From NCBI RefSeq assembly GCF_004563925.1, contig NZ_SPNJ01000002.1:1052625-1116624 (forward strand): a stretch of DNA of 64,000 bases, given 5' to 3'. The notes beneath the pieces are model-generated. The model was not told the DNA's origin. It was given only the letters and a program-made list of their open reading frames with translations, and made no database searches. Source of the stretch: Herbaspirillum sp. 3R11. Its GTDB lineage: Bacteria; Pseudomonadota; Gammaproteobacteria; Burkholderiales; Burkholderiaceae_D. Positions within the stretch are counted from its first letter, which is position 1, and each line of letters opens with the position of its first letter. Made by a program: the position numbers and the translations under genes. Of this stretch, positions 9,001 through 17,013 are shown in pieces.

Positions 9001-9036
9001 GTCATGCAAGCCGAGTTCGGCTTGCGGCAGGCGTAA
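8971..9036. repeat. Tandem 30-bp duplication, each copy holding a short palindrome
   Basis: Positions 8971-9000 and 9007-9036 are identical at 27 of 30 bases and are offset by 36 bp. Each copy contains AAGCCGA GT TCGGCTT, a 7-bp inverted repeat. The first copy encodes the last residues and stop of the Cys-rich protein; the second is non-coding and lies just before the end of the convergent reductase gene. Together they may act as a weak bidirectional terminator. Confidence 0.75.
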
Positions 9037-9045
9037 GTAAAAAAC

Positions 9046-11691
9046 TTAGTAGACGTCGCGGCGATAGCGGCCCTGGGCGATGAGGTCTTCCAGTGCCGCT
9101 TCGCCGAGCAGGTCGGTCAGCGCGGCGTCGACGCCGGCGGCCATGCCGTCGAGGCTGCCGCAGACGTACAGCACGGCGCCTTCATCGAGCCAGACCTTGA
9201 GCATGTCGGCGGCCTGGCGCAACTTGTCCTGCACGTAGACGCGCTCGGCCTGGTCGCGCGAGAAGGCGATGTCGACGCGGCTGAGCATGTCGTCCTGCAT
9301 CCATTGTTCGATCTCTTCGCGGTAGAGGAAATCGTGGGCGCGGTGACGTTCTCCGAACAGCAGCCAGTTGCGGCGCTGGCCGCTGGCGATGCGGGCGCGC
9401 AGATGACCGCGCAAACCGGCCAGGCCGGAACCGTTGCCGATGAAGATGGCCGGCGTCGGTTCGGGCGCCAGCGCGAAGTTGCTGTTTTCCAGCAGGCGCA
9501 AGTCGATCGCGTTGCCCAGCGGCGCGTATTCCGTCAGCCAGCCCGAGGCCAGGCCGAAGCCGTCTTCGTGCGCGACCTGGCGCACCAGCAGGTGGACACG
9601 TTCGTCATCCTGGACCGAGGCTACCGAATAGCGTCGCGACGCCAACGGCTGCAGGGTGTCGGCCAGTGCTTGCGGCGTCAGGCCGGGAGCGGATTTTGCA
9701 ACCGGCAGCACGCTGCGCGAGAGCGCTTCGGCCAGCGTGCGCGTGACGTCCTGATGGCGAACCGCGACGTCGCCGTCGAGGCCGGTTCGGCTGAGGAACA
9801 GTGCGACGCGATCGGGCGCATGGCGCGGCAGGATTTCCGCCAGCGCGCCGGATTGCCATTGAACGTGGCTGCCGGCGGGCGCGTCGAATTCCAGGTGATA
9901 GATGCCCTGGCCGGCGCTGCCCGGATTGAGCAGCTTGCGTTCGCGCAGGATCCAGCTGGCGTAGGACGCCTCGGCCGGTGCGGGCGCGGCTTCTTCCAGC
10001 GGCGCACCGCCGGTCAATACCGCGAGTTCGCGTTGCCAGGAGGCCAGTGCGGAGGGAGCGCCATCGTCGACCTCGATCATCGGGAAGAATGCCTGCGCGC
10101 CCTGGCTGCGCAGCCAGTGATCGACGCTGTGGCCGAAGCCGCAGAATTTTTCATAGTGGCGATCGCCCAGCGCCAGCAAACCGTATTGCACGTGAGCGAG
10201 GGCGTTGCCGGCTGGTTGCGTCAGTTGGCGCGCAAAGCGACGCGCACTGTCGGGCGGTTCGCCTTCGCCGAAGGTACTTACCACGAACAGTGCACGATGG
10301 AAGTGGCGCAGGCGTTCCGGATCGAGCGTGGCCAGCGATTGCACGGTGACGGCGACGCCGGCCTTTTGCAGCGCGGCGGCGGTGTGCAGCGCGATGCGTT
10401 CGGCTTGACCCGCTTGGGTGGCGTAGGCCAGCAATATTCCTTCTTTGCTTTCCTTGTCGCGGGCATTGGCGTTGGCGCCGCCGGGGCTGCTGATGACCGC
10501 CTCGCGGCTGCGGTCCAGCAACGCGCGTTCGGCGCGCACCGCACGCTTCTTGCGGCGGCGGTCGAGGTACAGCATCCAGCCGGTGATGCCGAACAGCGGC
10601 ATGATCAGCGCGGCAATCGTCATCACGATGCGGCCGGGCAGGCCGAAGTAGGTGCCCATGTGCAGCGGATAGATCGCGCCGATGAACAGGCCGCCGGCAT
10701 CCTTGTCGGCGAAGCGTTCATTGAGTTTGATGTCGCCGGTCAGCGGCAGCACGTTCAGGCGATTGCGGGCGCGCTCATGCGAGGCGTCGGGCAGCAGGTA
10801 GTTGAACTGGACCGGCTGCGCGGTCTTGTCGGAAATGCGGATGTTGACCAGCGTGTACGGACCGGCTTCGCGCAGGAACACGTTCCACGCCAGCGTGAGG
10901 TCGAGCGGTGCGGCTTCAGTCTTTTCGGACTTGTCTTTTTCCTTGTCCACGGTCGTGCCCATGCTCATGCCCATGCCTTTGGGCTTTTCACGTCTGGCTT
11001 GCGGCGCACGCACTTCCTGCCCGGCCAGGCTGTTGACGCCGGACTTGAACCAGTCGAACGCCCAGTACATTCCGGTAGTCGTGAAGATCACGTACATCAC
11101 CAGCGCCCAGGTGCCGATCACCGAGTGCAGGTTCCACAGGAAAGAGCGACCCGAGAGGCCGAAATCGAGTTTGAACCAGGCGCGCCAGTTCAGCGCGCGG
11201 CGCGGCCAGCGCATGTACAGGCCCGACAGCGCCAGGATCAGCAGGCACATCGACAGGCTACCGGCGACGATCTTGCCGGCATCGGTGGGCAGCAGCAGCC
11301 AGCGATGGAAGCGTTCGGTGAATTCAAAGAACTCGTTGCCCGCCAGCGGCGGCAGCAGCGCGCCGGTGTAGGGATCGGCGTAGCGCATTTCACCGCGGCG
11401 TACGCCTGGCGGGGGAGCGAAGTTGATGCGTACCGAAGCGCCGGGCTGGATCGATGCGATCAGCACGGCGACGCGCTCATGCGGGACTTCGGCGCGCAGG
11501 CGTTCGAGGATCTGCGGCGGCGTCAGCATGGCTTGCTCGCGCACGGCCACATGGACGATGCCGGGATTGAGCCAGTCGGTAATTTCTTCGCGGAAAGACA
11601 GGATGGCGCCGGTCACGCCGATGAACATCAGCACGGTGCCCGCGGTGATGCCGATGAACCAGTGCACCTGGAACCAGATTTTCTTGAACAT
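9046..11691 (-). CDS. PepSY-TM / flavodoxin / FAD-NAD(P)H reductase fusion, probable siderophore-iron reductase
   Basis: An 881-residue inner-membrane flavoprotein. Residues 1 to about 395 are a PepSY-associated membrane module with four or more helices and conserved His (FHRWLL, LHSVIGTW). Next come a flavodoxin domain of about 130 residues (YATQAGQAERIA, STFGEGEPPDSA, LALGDRHYEKFCGFG) and a CysJ-like reductase with FAD motif SRRYSVAS, NAD(P) motif GNGSGLAGLRGHL and C-terminus YVCGSLDGMA...YRRDVY. It should pass electrons from NADPH through FAD and FMN to the periplasmic side, probably to ferric siderophores. A Fur-box-like site lies 108 bp upstream. No TonB receptor is adjacent. Family assignment is firm; substrate is inferred. 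Confidence 0.88.
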   Translation of the reverse strand: MFKKIWFQVHWFIGITAGTVLMFIGVTGAILSFREEITDWLNPGIVHVAVREQAMLTPPQILERLRAEVPHERVAVLIASIQPGASVRINFAPPPGVRRGEMRYADPYTGALLPPLAGNEFFEFTERFHRWLLLPTDAGKIVAGSLSMCLLILALSGLYMRWPRRALNWRAWFKLDFGLSGRSFLWNLHSVIGTWALVMYVIFTTTGMYWAFDWFKSGVNSLAGQEVRAPQARREKPKGMGMSMGTTVDKEKDKSEKTEAAPLDLTLAWNVFLREAGPYTLVNIRISDKTAQPVQFNYLLPDASHERARNRLNVLPLTGDIKLNERFADKDAGGLFIGAIYPLHMGTYFGLPGRIVMTIAALIMPLFGITGWMLYLDRRRKKRAVRAERALLDRSREAVISSPGGANANARDKESKEGILLAYATQAGQAERIALHTAAALQKAGVAVTVQSLATLDPERLRHFHRALFVVSTFGEGEPPDSARRFARQLTQPAGNALAHVQYGLLALGDRHYEKFCGFGHSVDHWLRSQGAQAFFPMIEVDDGAPSALASWQRELAVLTGGAPLEEAAPAPAEASYASWILRERKLLNPGSAGQGIYHLEFDAPAGSHVQWQSGALAEILPRHAPDRVALFLSRTGLDGDVAVRHQDVTRTLAEALSRSVLPVAKSAPGLTPQALADTLQPLASRRYSVASVQDDERVHLLVRQVAHEDGFGLASGWLTEYAPLGNAIDLRLLENSNFALAPEPTPAIFIGNGSGLAGLRGHLRARIASGQRRNWLLFGERHRAHDFLYREEIEQWMQDDMLSRVDIAFSRDQAERVYVQDKLRQAADMLKVWLDEGAVLYVCGSLDGMAAGVDAALTDLLGEAALEDLIAQGRYRRDVY

Positions 11692-11798
11692 TGTTTTTCT
11701 CTTGTGGGCTGGCGGTCGGCGAGCTGGGCAGCGTGCAGCGTGGCTTGTCGACGCCTGCGGACGGCGTTTTCGCTAAAGCGCTCTATTATAGAGGATCA

Positions 11799-11817
11799 GA
11801 GAATGAGAATTATTCCA
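11799..11817. promoter_or_regulatory. Probable Fur box
   Basis: The 19-bp stretch GAGAATGAGAATTATTCCA matches the GATAATGATAATCATTATC consensus at 13 of 19 positions. It lies in the gap between the exporter stop and the start of the PepSY/reductase fusion, where an iron-responsive promoter would be expected. Confidence 0.6.
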
Positions 11818-11840
11818 AGAAGTATCTCATTGTTGCAATA

Positions 11841-13001
11841 TCAACTCTGAGCAGGCTCATCCTTTTGCAGCACCATGCTGGCCAGGATCATTGCCGCCAC
11901 CAGCAAGGCCACCGGCAGCAGCCCGCGATGCAGCAGGAAACCGGCGATCTGCGTGCCCACGCCCGACAGCGTTAGCGCCAGGAACATCAGGAAGCCCGAC
12001 GCCAGGCTGGTCAGCGACTTCGGCACCGACAGCGCGCGTGTCACGGTAGACGGCCCGCGCAGGCCGAGGCCGGCACAGAACAGCATCCAGCACACGATCA
12101 GCGGCGCCACATGGCGCTCATCCAGCACGCCCAGCGTGATCAGTCCCGCCACCGAGATCAACTGAACGATGGCGCCGGCATTCATCAGCTTGAAGGTGCC
12201 GCAGCGATGCGCCATGGCGCCGGCGCGCGAGGCGGCGATGATGAAGGACGACACGCCGCACACCTGCATCAGCGCAAAAGTGCCGGGACCGCGGCCGCTC
12301 CATTGCTCGATCAGGTGCGGGGCACTGGCGACAAAGGTGACCAGCGCGCCGAAGGTCAGGCCGTACACGGCGGCGTCGCGCAGGTAGACGCGATTCCTCA
12401 GCAGCACGACATAACTGACGGTTTCATCGGCGTCGTGCAACACCTGCTTGCCCGGCACCAGTTTCAGGATGAACGGCAGCAGCGCCAGCGCGAGGATCGC
12501 CACCAGCCAGAAGTTGCTGCGCCAGCCGGACACCAGCAGGATGCCCGTGCCGATCACCGGCGCGATGGCGGGGATGACGGATTCGGCGATGCTGACCCAG
12601 GAAATCGCGCGCATTGCATCGGCGTCAGAGAAGCGCCGCCGCAGCAGCACCGGCACCACCACGGTGGCGGCGCCCGCGCCGATGCCTTGCACGGTGCGGT
12701 AGACAATCAGCGCGTCGACATCCGCCGCCAGGGCGCAGGCCACGCCGGTGATTGCCAGCAAGGCGACGCCGGCCAGCAGGGTGTTGCGCATGCCGAGCTT
12801 GTCGGCCAGCGCGCCCCACAGCAGTTGCGACAGCGCCAGCGCAATCATGAAAGAAGAAATCGTCGCCTGCACCGCCGGCACGTCGCTGCCGAGGTCGTGG
12901 GCGAGATGCGGCAACGCAGGCAGGTAAAGATCGGTGGCCAGCATGCCGACGCCGGTGAGTGCGGCCAGCGGGATGATTTGCAGCAGAGGAGGACGGGACA
13001 T
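11841..13001 (-). CDS. Bcr/CflA-family MFS multidrug exporter
   Basis: A 386-residue membrane protein with 12 predicted helices. The N-terminus has the Bcr/CflA signature ATDLYLPALPHLAHDLG, followed by QLLWGALADKLGMRNTLLAG (MFS motif A) and RTVQGIGAGAATVVVPVLLRRRF. The family extrudes drugs such as bicyclomycin or sulfonamides, and in some members dipeptides. It lies upstream of the iron-reductase fusion on the same strand, but the 149-bp gap with a Fur-like site argues for separate transcription. The ATG at 13001 lacks a strong ribosome site. Substrate not predictable. Confidence 0.88.
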   Translation of the reverse strand: MSRPPLLQIIPLAALTGVGMLATDLYLPALPHLAHDLGSDVPAVQATISSFMIALALSQLLWGALADKLGMRNTLLAGVALLAITGVACALAADVDALIVYRTVQGIGAGAATVVVPVLLRRRFSDADAMRAISWVSIAESVIPAIAPVIGTGILLVSGWRSNFWLVAILALALLPFILKLVPGKQVLHDADETVSYVVLLRNRVYLRDAAVYGLTFGALVTFVASAPHLIEQWSGRGPGTFALMQVCGVSSFIIAASRAGAMAHRCGTFKLMNAGAIVQLISVAGLITLGVLDERHVAPLIVCWMLFCAGLGLRGPSTVTRALSVPKSLTSLASGFLMFLALTLSGVGTQIAGFLLHRGLLPVALLVAAMILASMVLQKDEPAQS

Positions 13002-13250
13002 CGATAAAACTCAGTAAGACAGGTTCAGAGGTTCAGTAAAAGCAAGGCGCGGAAACATCTGGATGCGCGTCAGGAGGCTAAGGCAGGTGCGCCTGGCGGT
13101 CATCTTGCCGTTTGCGCTTCCCGGACTGCGGAGAGCGGCCATGATACCACCGGCTTTTCGGACGGCTGGTTTTGCCCGCCGGAGCGCTCACGCGCCGAGC
13201 TGCACAGGATTGCATGGCCGGTTGTAAAAAATCTGGTCTAATCTCAAATT

Positions 13251-13277
13251 CAAATGGTATAGTGATCATACCAGTTG
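13251..13277. promoter_or_regulatory. 27-bp palindromic operator, probable target of the FadR-type regulator at 18501
   Basis: Two 10-base half-sites, CAAATGGTAT (13251-13260) and ATACCAGTTG (13268-13277), are inverted around AGTGATC with one mismatched pair. The TGGT/ACCA core resembles operators of FadR-subfamily GntR regulators. It lies 150 bp before the transporter gene that opens the apionate-type operon and may overlap a TATAGT -10 element at 13258. Assignment to the GntR gene is inference from linkage. The rest of the 13002-13427 gap is AT-rich but shows no gene. Confidence 0.65.
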
Positions 13278-13427
13278 AGGTAATTTCAAAAAATACCCAC
13301 TGGCAATGCAAATACATACACCTAACTAAAAACCCACCGTCAGAAACGCTTCCCGAAAAGCGTCGGCGGAAAAACAAGGTTGTTGTTGATCTGGCAATGG
13401 CCTTGTTCAATCAACTGAGGAGACAGC

Positions 13428-14774
13428 ATGGAGGCAGCAACAAGCGCCGTCGAAAAGTCGGCAATCATGAAGGTGTCGTTACGGCTGGTGCCGTTCGTCG
13501 CACTGATGTTCTTTATCAATTTTCTGGACCGCACGGCGATTTCCTTCGCCGGACCGAACGGCATGAGCAAAGACCTCGCCCTGACGGCGGCGCAATTCGG
13601 TTTTGCCGCGGGTGTGTTCTTCATCGGCTACGTGCTGCTGGAAATTCCCAGTAATCTGGCGCTGCATAAATACGGCGCGCGCCGCTGGCTGGCACGCATC
13701 ATGGTGACCTGGGGCATCGTTGCGCTGCTATTCACCTGGGTCAGCAATGTCGAGGGGCTGTATGTCTTGCGCTTCCTGCTCGGCGTCGCCGAAGCCGGCT
13801 TTTTCCCGGGCGCCATCCTGTTCCTGAGCATGTGGGTGCCGGCCCGCCATCGCAGCCATATCCTGGCGCTGTTCTATCTCGCGCAGCCGCTGACCATCGT
13901 GATCGGCGCACCGGTCGCGGCGCTGCTGATCGAGGCGCACGGGCTGTTCGGACTGGAAGGCTGGCGCGTCATGTTCGCCGGCGTGGCGATCCCCGCGATC
14001 GTTGTCGGTGTCATCGCCTGGTTCTATCTGGCCGACAAGCCTGCTGACGCCAAATGGCTCAACGAAGCCGAGCGCAACTGGCTTACTGCAGCACTGGCCA
14101 GTGAAAACAAGACCAAGCGCATCACCGCTCAATCCAACGTCACCTCGGCGCTGACCAATAGTCGCGTGTGGTTGCTGTCGCTGGTGTATTTCGGCCTGAT
14201 CTACGGTTTGTATGCGCTGGCGTTCTTCCTGCCGACCATCATCGGCGGCTTCGAAGCGCAATTCGGCAGCAAATTCAACGTCTTTCAAAAGGGACTGATC
14301 ACGGCGATTCCTTACCTGCCGGCGGCGGTCGCGTTGTACCTCTGGAGTCGCGACGCCACCCATCGCGGCGTGCGCAGCTGGCACGTCGGCGTACCGGCCT
14401 TGCTGGGCGCGGTCAGCATTCCGATGGCGCTGTACATGAACACGCCGGTAGCGACGATCGCGGCCATCACGGTCACCGCCTGCGCCATCTTCTCGGCCTT
14501 GCCGACCTTCTGGTCGATCCCGGCGCGCTTCCTGTCGGGCGCCGCAGCCGCGGCAGGTATCGCGTTGATCAATACGGTCGGCAACGCCGCCGGCTTCATT
14601 GCGCCGTTCGTTACAGGCGCCATCAAGGACGCGACCGGTTCCTATCAGGCGCCGATGTTCGTGGTCGGCGCGCTGATGCTGATGTCGGCAGTGGTGATCT
14701 TTGCCATCGGCGCAGGCGCACGGCAAGAGCAAACCTTGCCGTCGGAATTGCAAGGAAAGGCGATCGCAGACTAG
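13428..14774 (+). CDS. MFS transporter (ACS family, anion:cation symporter-like), probable apionate importer
   Basis: A 448-residue transporter with 12 predicted helices and ACS/phthalate-family features: LMFFINFLDRTAISFAGPNGMSKDL at the first helix, GYVLLEIPSNLALHKYGARRW and FLLGVAEAGFFPGAILFLSMWVP. This family imports sugar acids and aromatic acids with protons. As first gene of an operon with ApnO-, OiaX- and OiaK-like enzymes it is most simply the importer of D-apionate or a related branched sugar acid; that substrate is inference. Strong ribosome site GAGGAGA precedes the ATG. Controlled probably by the operator at 13251-13277. Confidence 0.85.
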   Translation: MEAATSAVEKSAIMKVSLRLVPFVALMFFINFLDRTAISFAGPNGMSKDLALTAAQFGFAAGVFFIGYVLLEIPSNLALHKYGARRWLARIMVTWGIVALLFTWVSNVEGLYVLRFLLGVAEAGFFPGAILFLSMWVPARHRSHILALFYLAQPLTIVIGAPVAALLIEAHGLFGLEGWRVMFAGVAIPAIVVGVIAWFYLADKPADAKWLNEAERNWLTAALASENKTKRITAQSNVTSALTNSRVWLLSLVYFGLIYGLYALAFFLPTIIGGFEAQFGSKFNVFQKGLITAIPYLPAAVALYLWSRDATHRGVRSWHVGVPALLGAVSIPMALYMNTPVATIAAITVTACAIFSALPTFWSIPARFLSGAAAAAGIALINTVGNAAGFIAPFVTGAIKDATGSYQAPMFVVGALMLMSAVVIFAIGAGARQEQTLPSELQGKAIAD

Positions 14775-14847
14775 CGTCTCGCATCCTCAAAAAATCTGTT
14801 TGTATTACCGAATCATTGAATAGTCACTGAGCAACTGGAGAATCATC

Positions 14848-15678
14848 ATGAAGGAAAAAATCGCCCTGTTCGGCGCCGGCGGCAAGATGGGTGTGCGGCT
14901 GGCCAAGAACCTCAAGAAATCAGACTACCGCGTGGCCCATGTGGAAGTCAGCCAGGCCGGCCAGCAGCGTCTCAAGGATGAGCTCGGCGTGGAGTGCGTG
15001 AGCATCGACGCCGCATTGGACAACGTTGACGTCGTCATCCTGGCGGTGCCGGATACGCTGATCGGCAGAATCGCCGCTGAGATTTCGCCCAAGCTGCGTC
15101 CCGGGGTCATGGTGATGACGCTGGATGCGGCCGCGCCGTTCGCCGGCCACCTGCCGGATCGTCCGGATCTGGTCTATTTCGTGGCCCACCCCTGCCATCC
15201 GCCGATCTTCAACGACGAGACGACGCAAGAAGGCCGTCGTGATTTCTTCGGCGGCGGCGCCGCCAAGCAATCGATTACCAGCGCGCTGATGCAAGGTCCG
15301 GATTCAGCCTTCGACCTGGGCGAAGACGTCGCCAAGGTGATCTATCAACCGATCCTGCGCAGCTACCGCCTGACGGTGGACCAGATGGCGATCCTTGAAC
15401 CGGGCCTGTCCGAAACCGTCTGCGCCACTTTGCTTTACGCGATGAAGCAGGCCATGGACGAGACCGTGCGTCGCGGCGTGCCAGAAGAAGCCGCGCGCGA
15501 TTTCCTGCTGGGCCACATGAACATTCTGGGCGCGGTGATCTTCAAGGAAATCCCCGGCGCGTTTTCGGACGCCTGCAACAAAGCGATCCAGAACGGCCTG
15601 CCGCGCCTGTTGCGCGATGACTGGCTGAAGGTGTTCGAGCACGACGAAATCGCCGAGAGCATCCGCCGCATCACCTGA
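14848..15678 (+). CDS. apnO: D-apionate oxidoisomerase-like dehydrogenase
   Basis: A 276-residue protein with an N-terminal Rossmann fold (ALFGAGGKMGVRLAKNL), AVPDTLIGRIAAEIS and DAAAPFAGHLPDRPDLVYFVAHPCHPPIF, and an all-helical C-terminal domain of the 6-phosphogluconate-dehydrogenase-like C-terminal type. ApnO enzymes oxidise and isomerise D-apionate with NAD+ to 3-oxo-isoapionate. The assignment rests on the fold plus placement directly before an OiaX-type RuBisCO-like protein and an OiaK-type kinase, the partners described for bacterial apionate catabolism. It has its own ribosome site (TGGAGAATCATC). Alternative: a dehydrogenase for another branched or C4 sugar acid. Confidence 0.72.
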   Translation: MKEKIALFGAGGKMGVRLAKNLKKSDYRVAHVEVSQAGQQRLKDELGVECVSIDAALDNVDVVILAVPDTLIGRIAAEISPKLRPGVMVMTLDAAAPFAGHLPDRPDLVYFVAHPCHPPIFNDETTQEGRRDFFGGGAAKQSITSALMQGPDSAFDLGEDVAKVIYQPILRSYRLTVDQMAILEPGLSETVCATLLYAMKQAMDETVRRGVPEEAARDFLLGHMNILGAVIFKEIPGAFSDACNKAIQNGLPRLLRDDWLKVFEHDEIAESIRRIT

Positions 15679-15760
15679 GCACCTGCAATCGCAGACATCC
15701 GTGGCGATCGTTGCCACGGATGCACACGATTTTCAGCGAATACACATCAGCGAGTAAAAC

Positions 15761-17002
15761 ATGGAACGCATCTACGCCAGCTATTGGCTGGAAACCGGCG
15801 ATGATCCGGCCCGCGCCGCCGAGGTCATCGCCGGTGAACAATCGAGCGGCACCTTCGTCGCCTTGCCGACCGAGACGCCCGAACTGAAGGAACGTTCCGG
15901 CGCGCGTGTCGAGCGCCTCAACATCCTCGGTCACAGCAAACAACCCAGCTTGCCGGGCGGCATGCCTTCACAACGCTACACCCAATGCGAACTGGAAATC
16001 TCCTGGCCGCTGGAAAACCTCGGCCCTTCGCTGCCCAACCTGATGGCGACCATCGCGGGCAATCTATTCGAGTTGCGCCAGGTGTCCGGCCTGCGCCTGA
16101 CCGGCCTGCGTCTGCCGCCGGCGTTTGCCAAAGCCTATCAGGGACCGGCCTTCGGCATCGCCGGCACGCGCCGCCTGACCGGCGTGATGCACGGTCCGTT
16201 GATCGGCACCATCATCAAGCCGAGCATCGGCCTGTCGGTTGACGAGACCGTACAGCAAGTACGCGAACTGGTCGCCGGCGGCGTCGACTTCATCAAGGAT
16301 GACGAACTGCAGGCCGATGGCGCACGCTGTCCTTTCGACGAGCGCGTACGCGGCGTGATGCGGGTCATCAACGAGCATGCCGAGCGGACCGGTAAAAAAG
16401 TCATGATGGCCTTCAACCTGACCGGCGATCTCGACCAGATGCGCCGGCGCCATGATCTGGTGCTGGCCGAAGGCGGCACCTGTGTGATGGCCAGTCTCAA
16501 TTCGATCGGCCTGATCGGGTTGCAGGAGCTGCGCCGCCATGCACAACTGCCAATCCACGCGCATCGCGCCGGCTGGGGTTACCTGACGCGCTGTCCGCAG
16601 CTTGGCTGGGATTACGCGCCGTGGCAGATGCTTTGGCGTCTGGCCGGCGCCGATCACATGCACGTCAACGGCCTGCGCAACAAATTCAGCGAGCCCGACG
16701 ACAGCGTCATCGCCGCCGCGCGCTCGGTGCTCAGCCCGGTGATGCCGGAAGCGCCGTTGCCGACGATGCCGGTATTCAGCTCGGGACAGACCGGTTTGCA
16801 GGCGGCAGATACCTATCGCGCCATCGGTTGCGCGGATCTGATCCACACCGCCGGCGGCGGCATCTTCGGACATCCGCAAGGCGTGTCGGCGGGCGTCGAA
16901 GCCTTGCGTGAATCCTGGGTGGCGGCGATGGAAGGCGTGCCGTTGGAACGTCATGCCGAACGCCATCCTGCCCTGCAGGCCGCGCTCGGTTTTTGGAAAT
17001 AA
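15761..17002 (+). CDS. oiaX: RuBisCO-like protein, probable 3-oxo-isoapionate-4-phosphate decarboxylase
   Basis: A 413-residue form IV RuBisCO homologue. RuBisCO landmarks are kept: GTIIKPSIGLS (Lys175 equivalent), GGVDFIKDDELQ (carbamylation Lys with Asp and Glu metal ligands), HAHRAGWGYLTR and the phosphate-binding SSGQTG and TAGGGIFGHPQG. It is shorter than true large subunits and has no small-subunit gene, so it should not fix CO2. Between an ApnO-like and a DUF1537 kinase gene, the best fit is OiaX, which decarboxylates 3-oxo-isoapionate 4-phosphate to L-erythrulose 1-phosphate. A methionine-salvage RLP is unlikely because no mtn genes are present. Function inferred from context, family certain. 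Confidence 0.82.
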   Translation: MERIYASYWLETGDDPARAAEVIAGEQSSGTFVALPTETPELKERSGARVERLNILGHSKQPSLPGGMPSQRYTQCELEISWPLENLGPSLPNLMATIAGNLFELRQVSGLRLTGLRLPPAFAKAYQGPAFGIAGTRRLTGVMHGPLIGTIIKPSIGLSVDETVQQVRELVAGGVDFIKDDELQADGARCPFDERVRGVMRVINEHAERTGKKVMMAFNLTGDLDQMRRRHDLVLAEGGTCVMASLNSIGLIGLQELRRHAQLPIHAHRAGWGYLTRCPQLGWDYAPWQMLWRLAGADHMHVNGLRNKFSEPDDSVIAAARSVLSPVMPEAPLPTMPVFSSGQTGLQAADTYRAIGCADLIHTAGGGIFGHPQGVSAGVEALRESWVAAMEGVPLERHAERHPALQAALGFWK

Positions 17003-17013
17003 GTGCGCTGCTC

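Noticed and set aside
8340..9083. 247-codon plus-strand frame starting before the Cys-rich gene
   Set aside because: Different frame from the Cys-rich protein, low-complexity Arg/Ala content and no ribosome site; the frame at 8611-9000 is better.
9304..11850. 848-codon frame on the plus strand opposite the PepSY/reductase gene
   Set aside because: It is the antisense shadow of a long high-GC gene. It shows no family resemblance, while the minus-strand frame has clear flavodoxin and reductase motifs.
15761..17002. True carbon-fixing RuBisCO
   Set aside because: Length and motifs are those of a form IV RuBisCO-like protein, with no small subunit, phosphoribulokinase or cbbR gene nearby.
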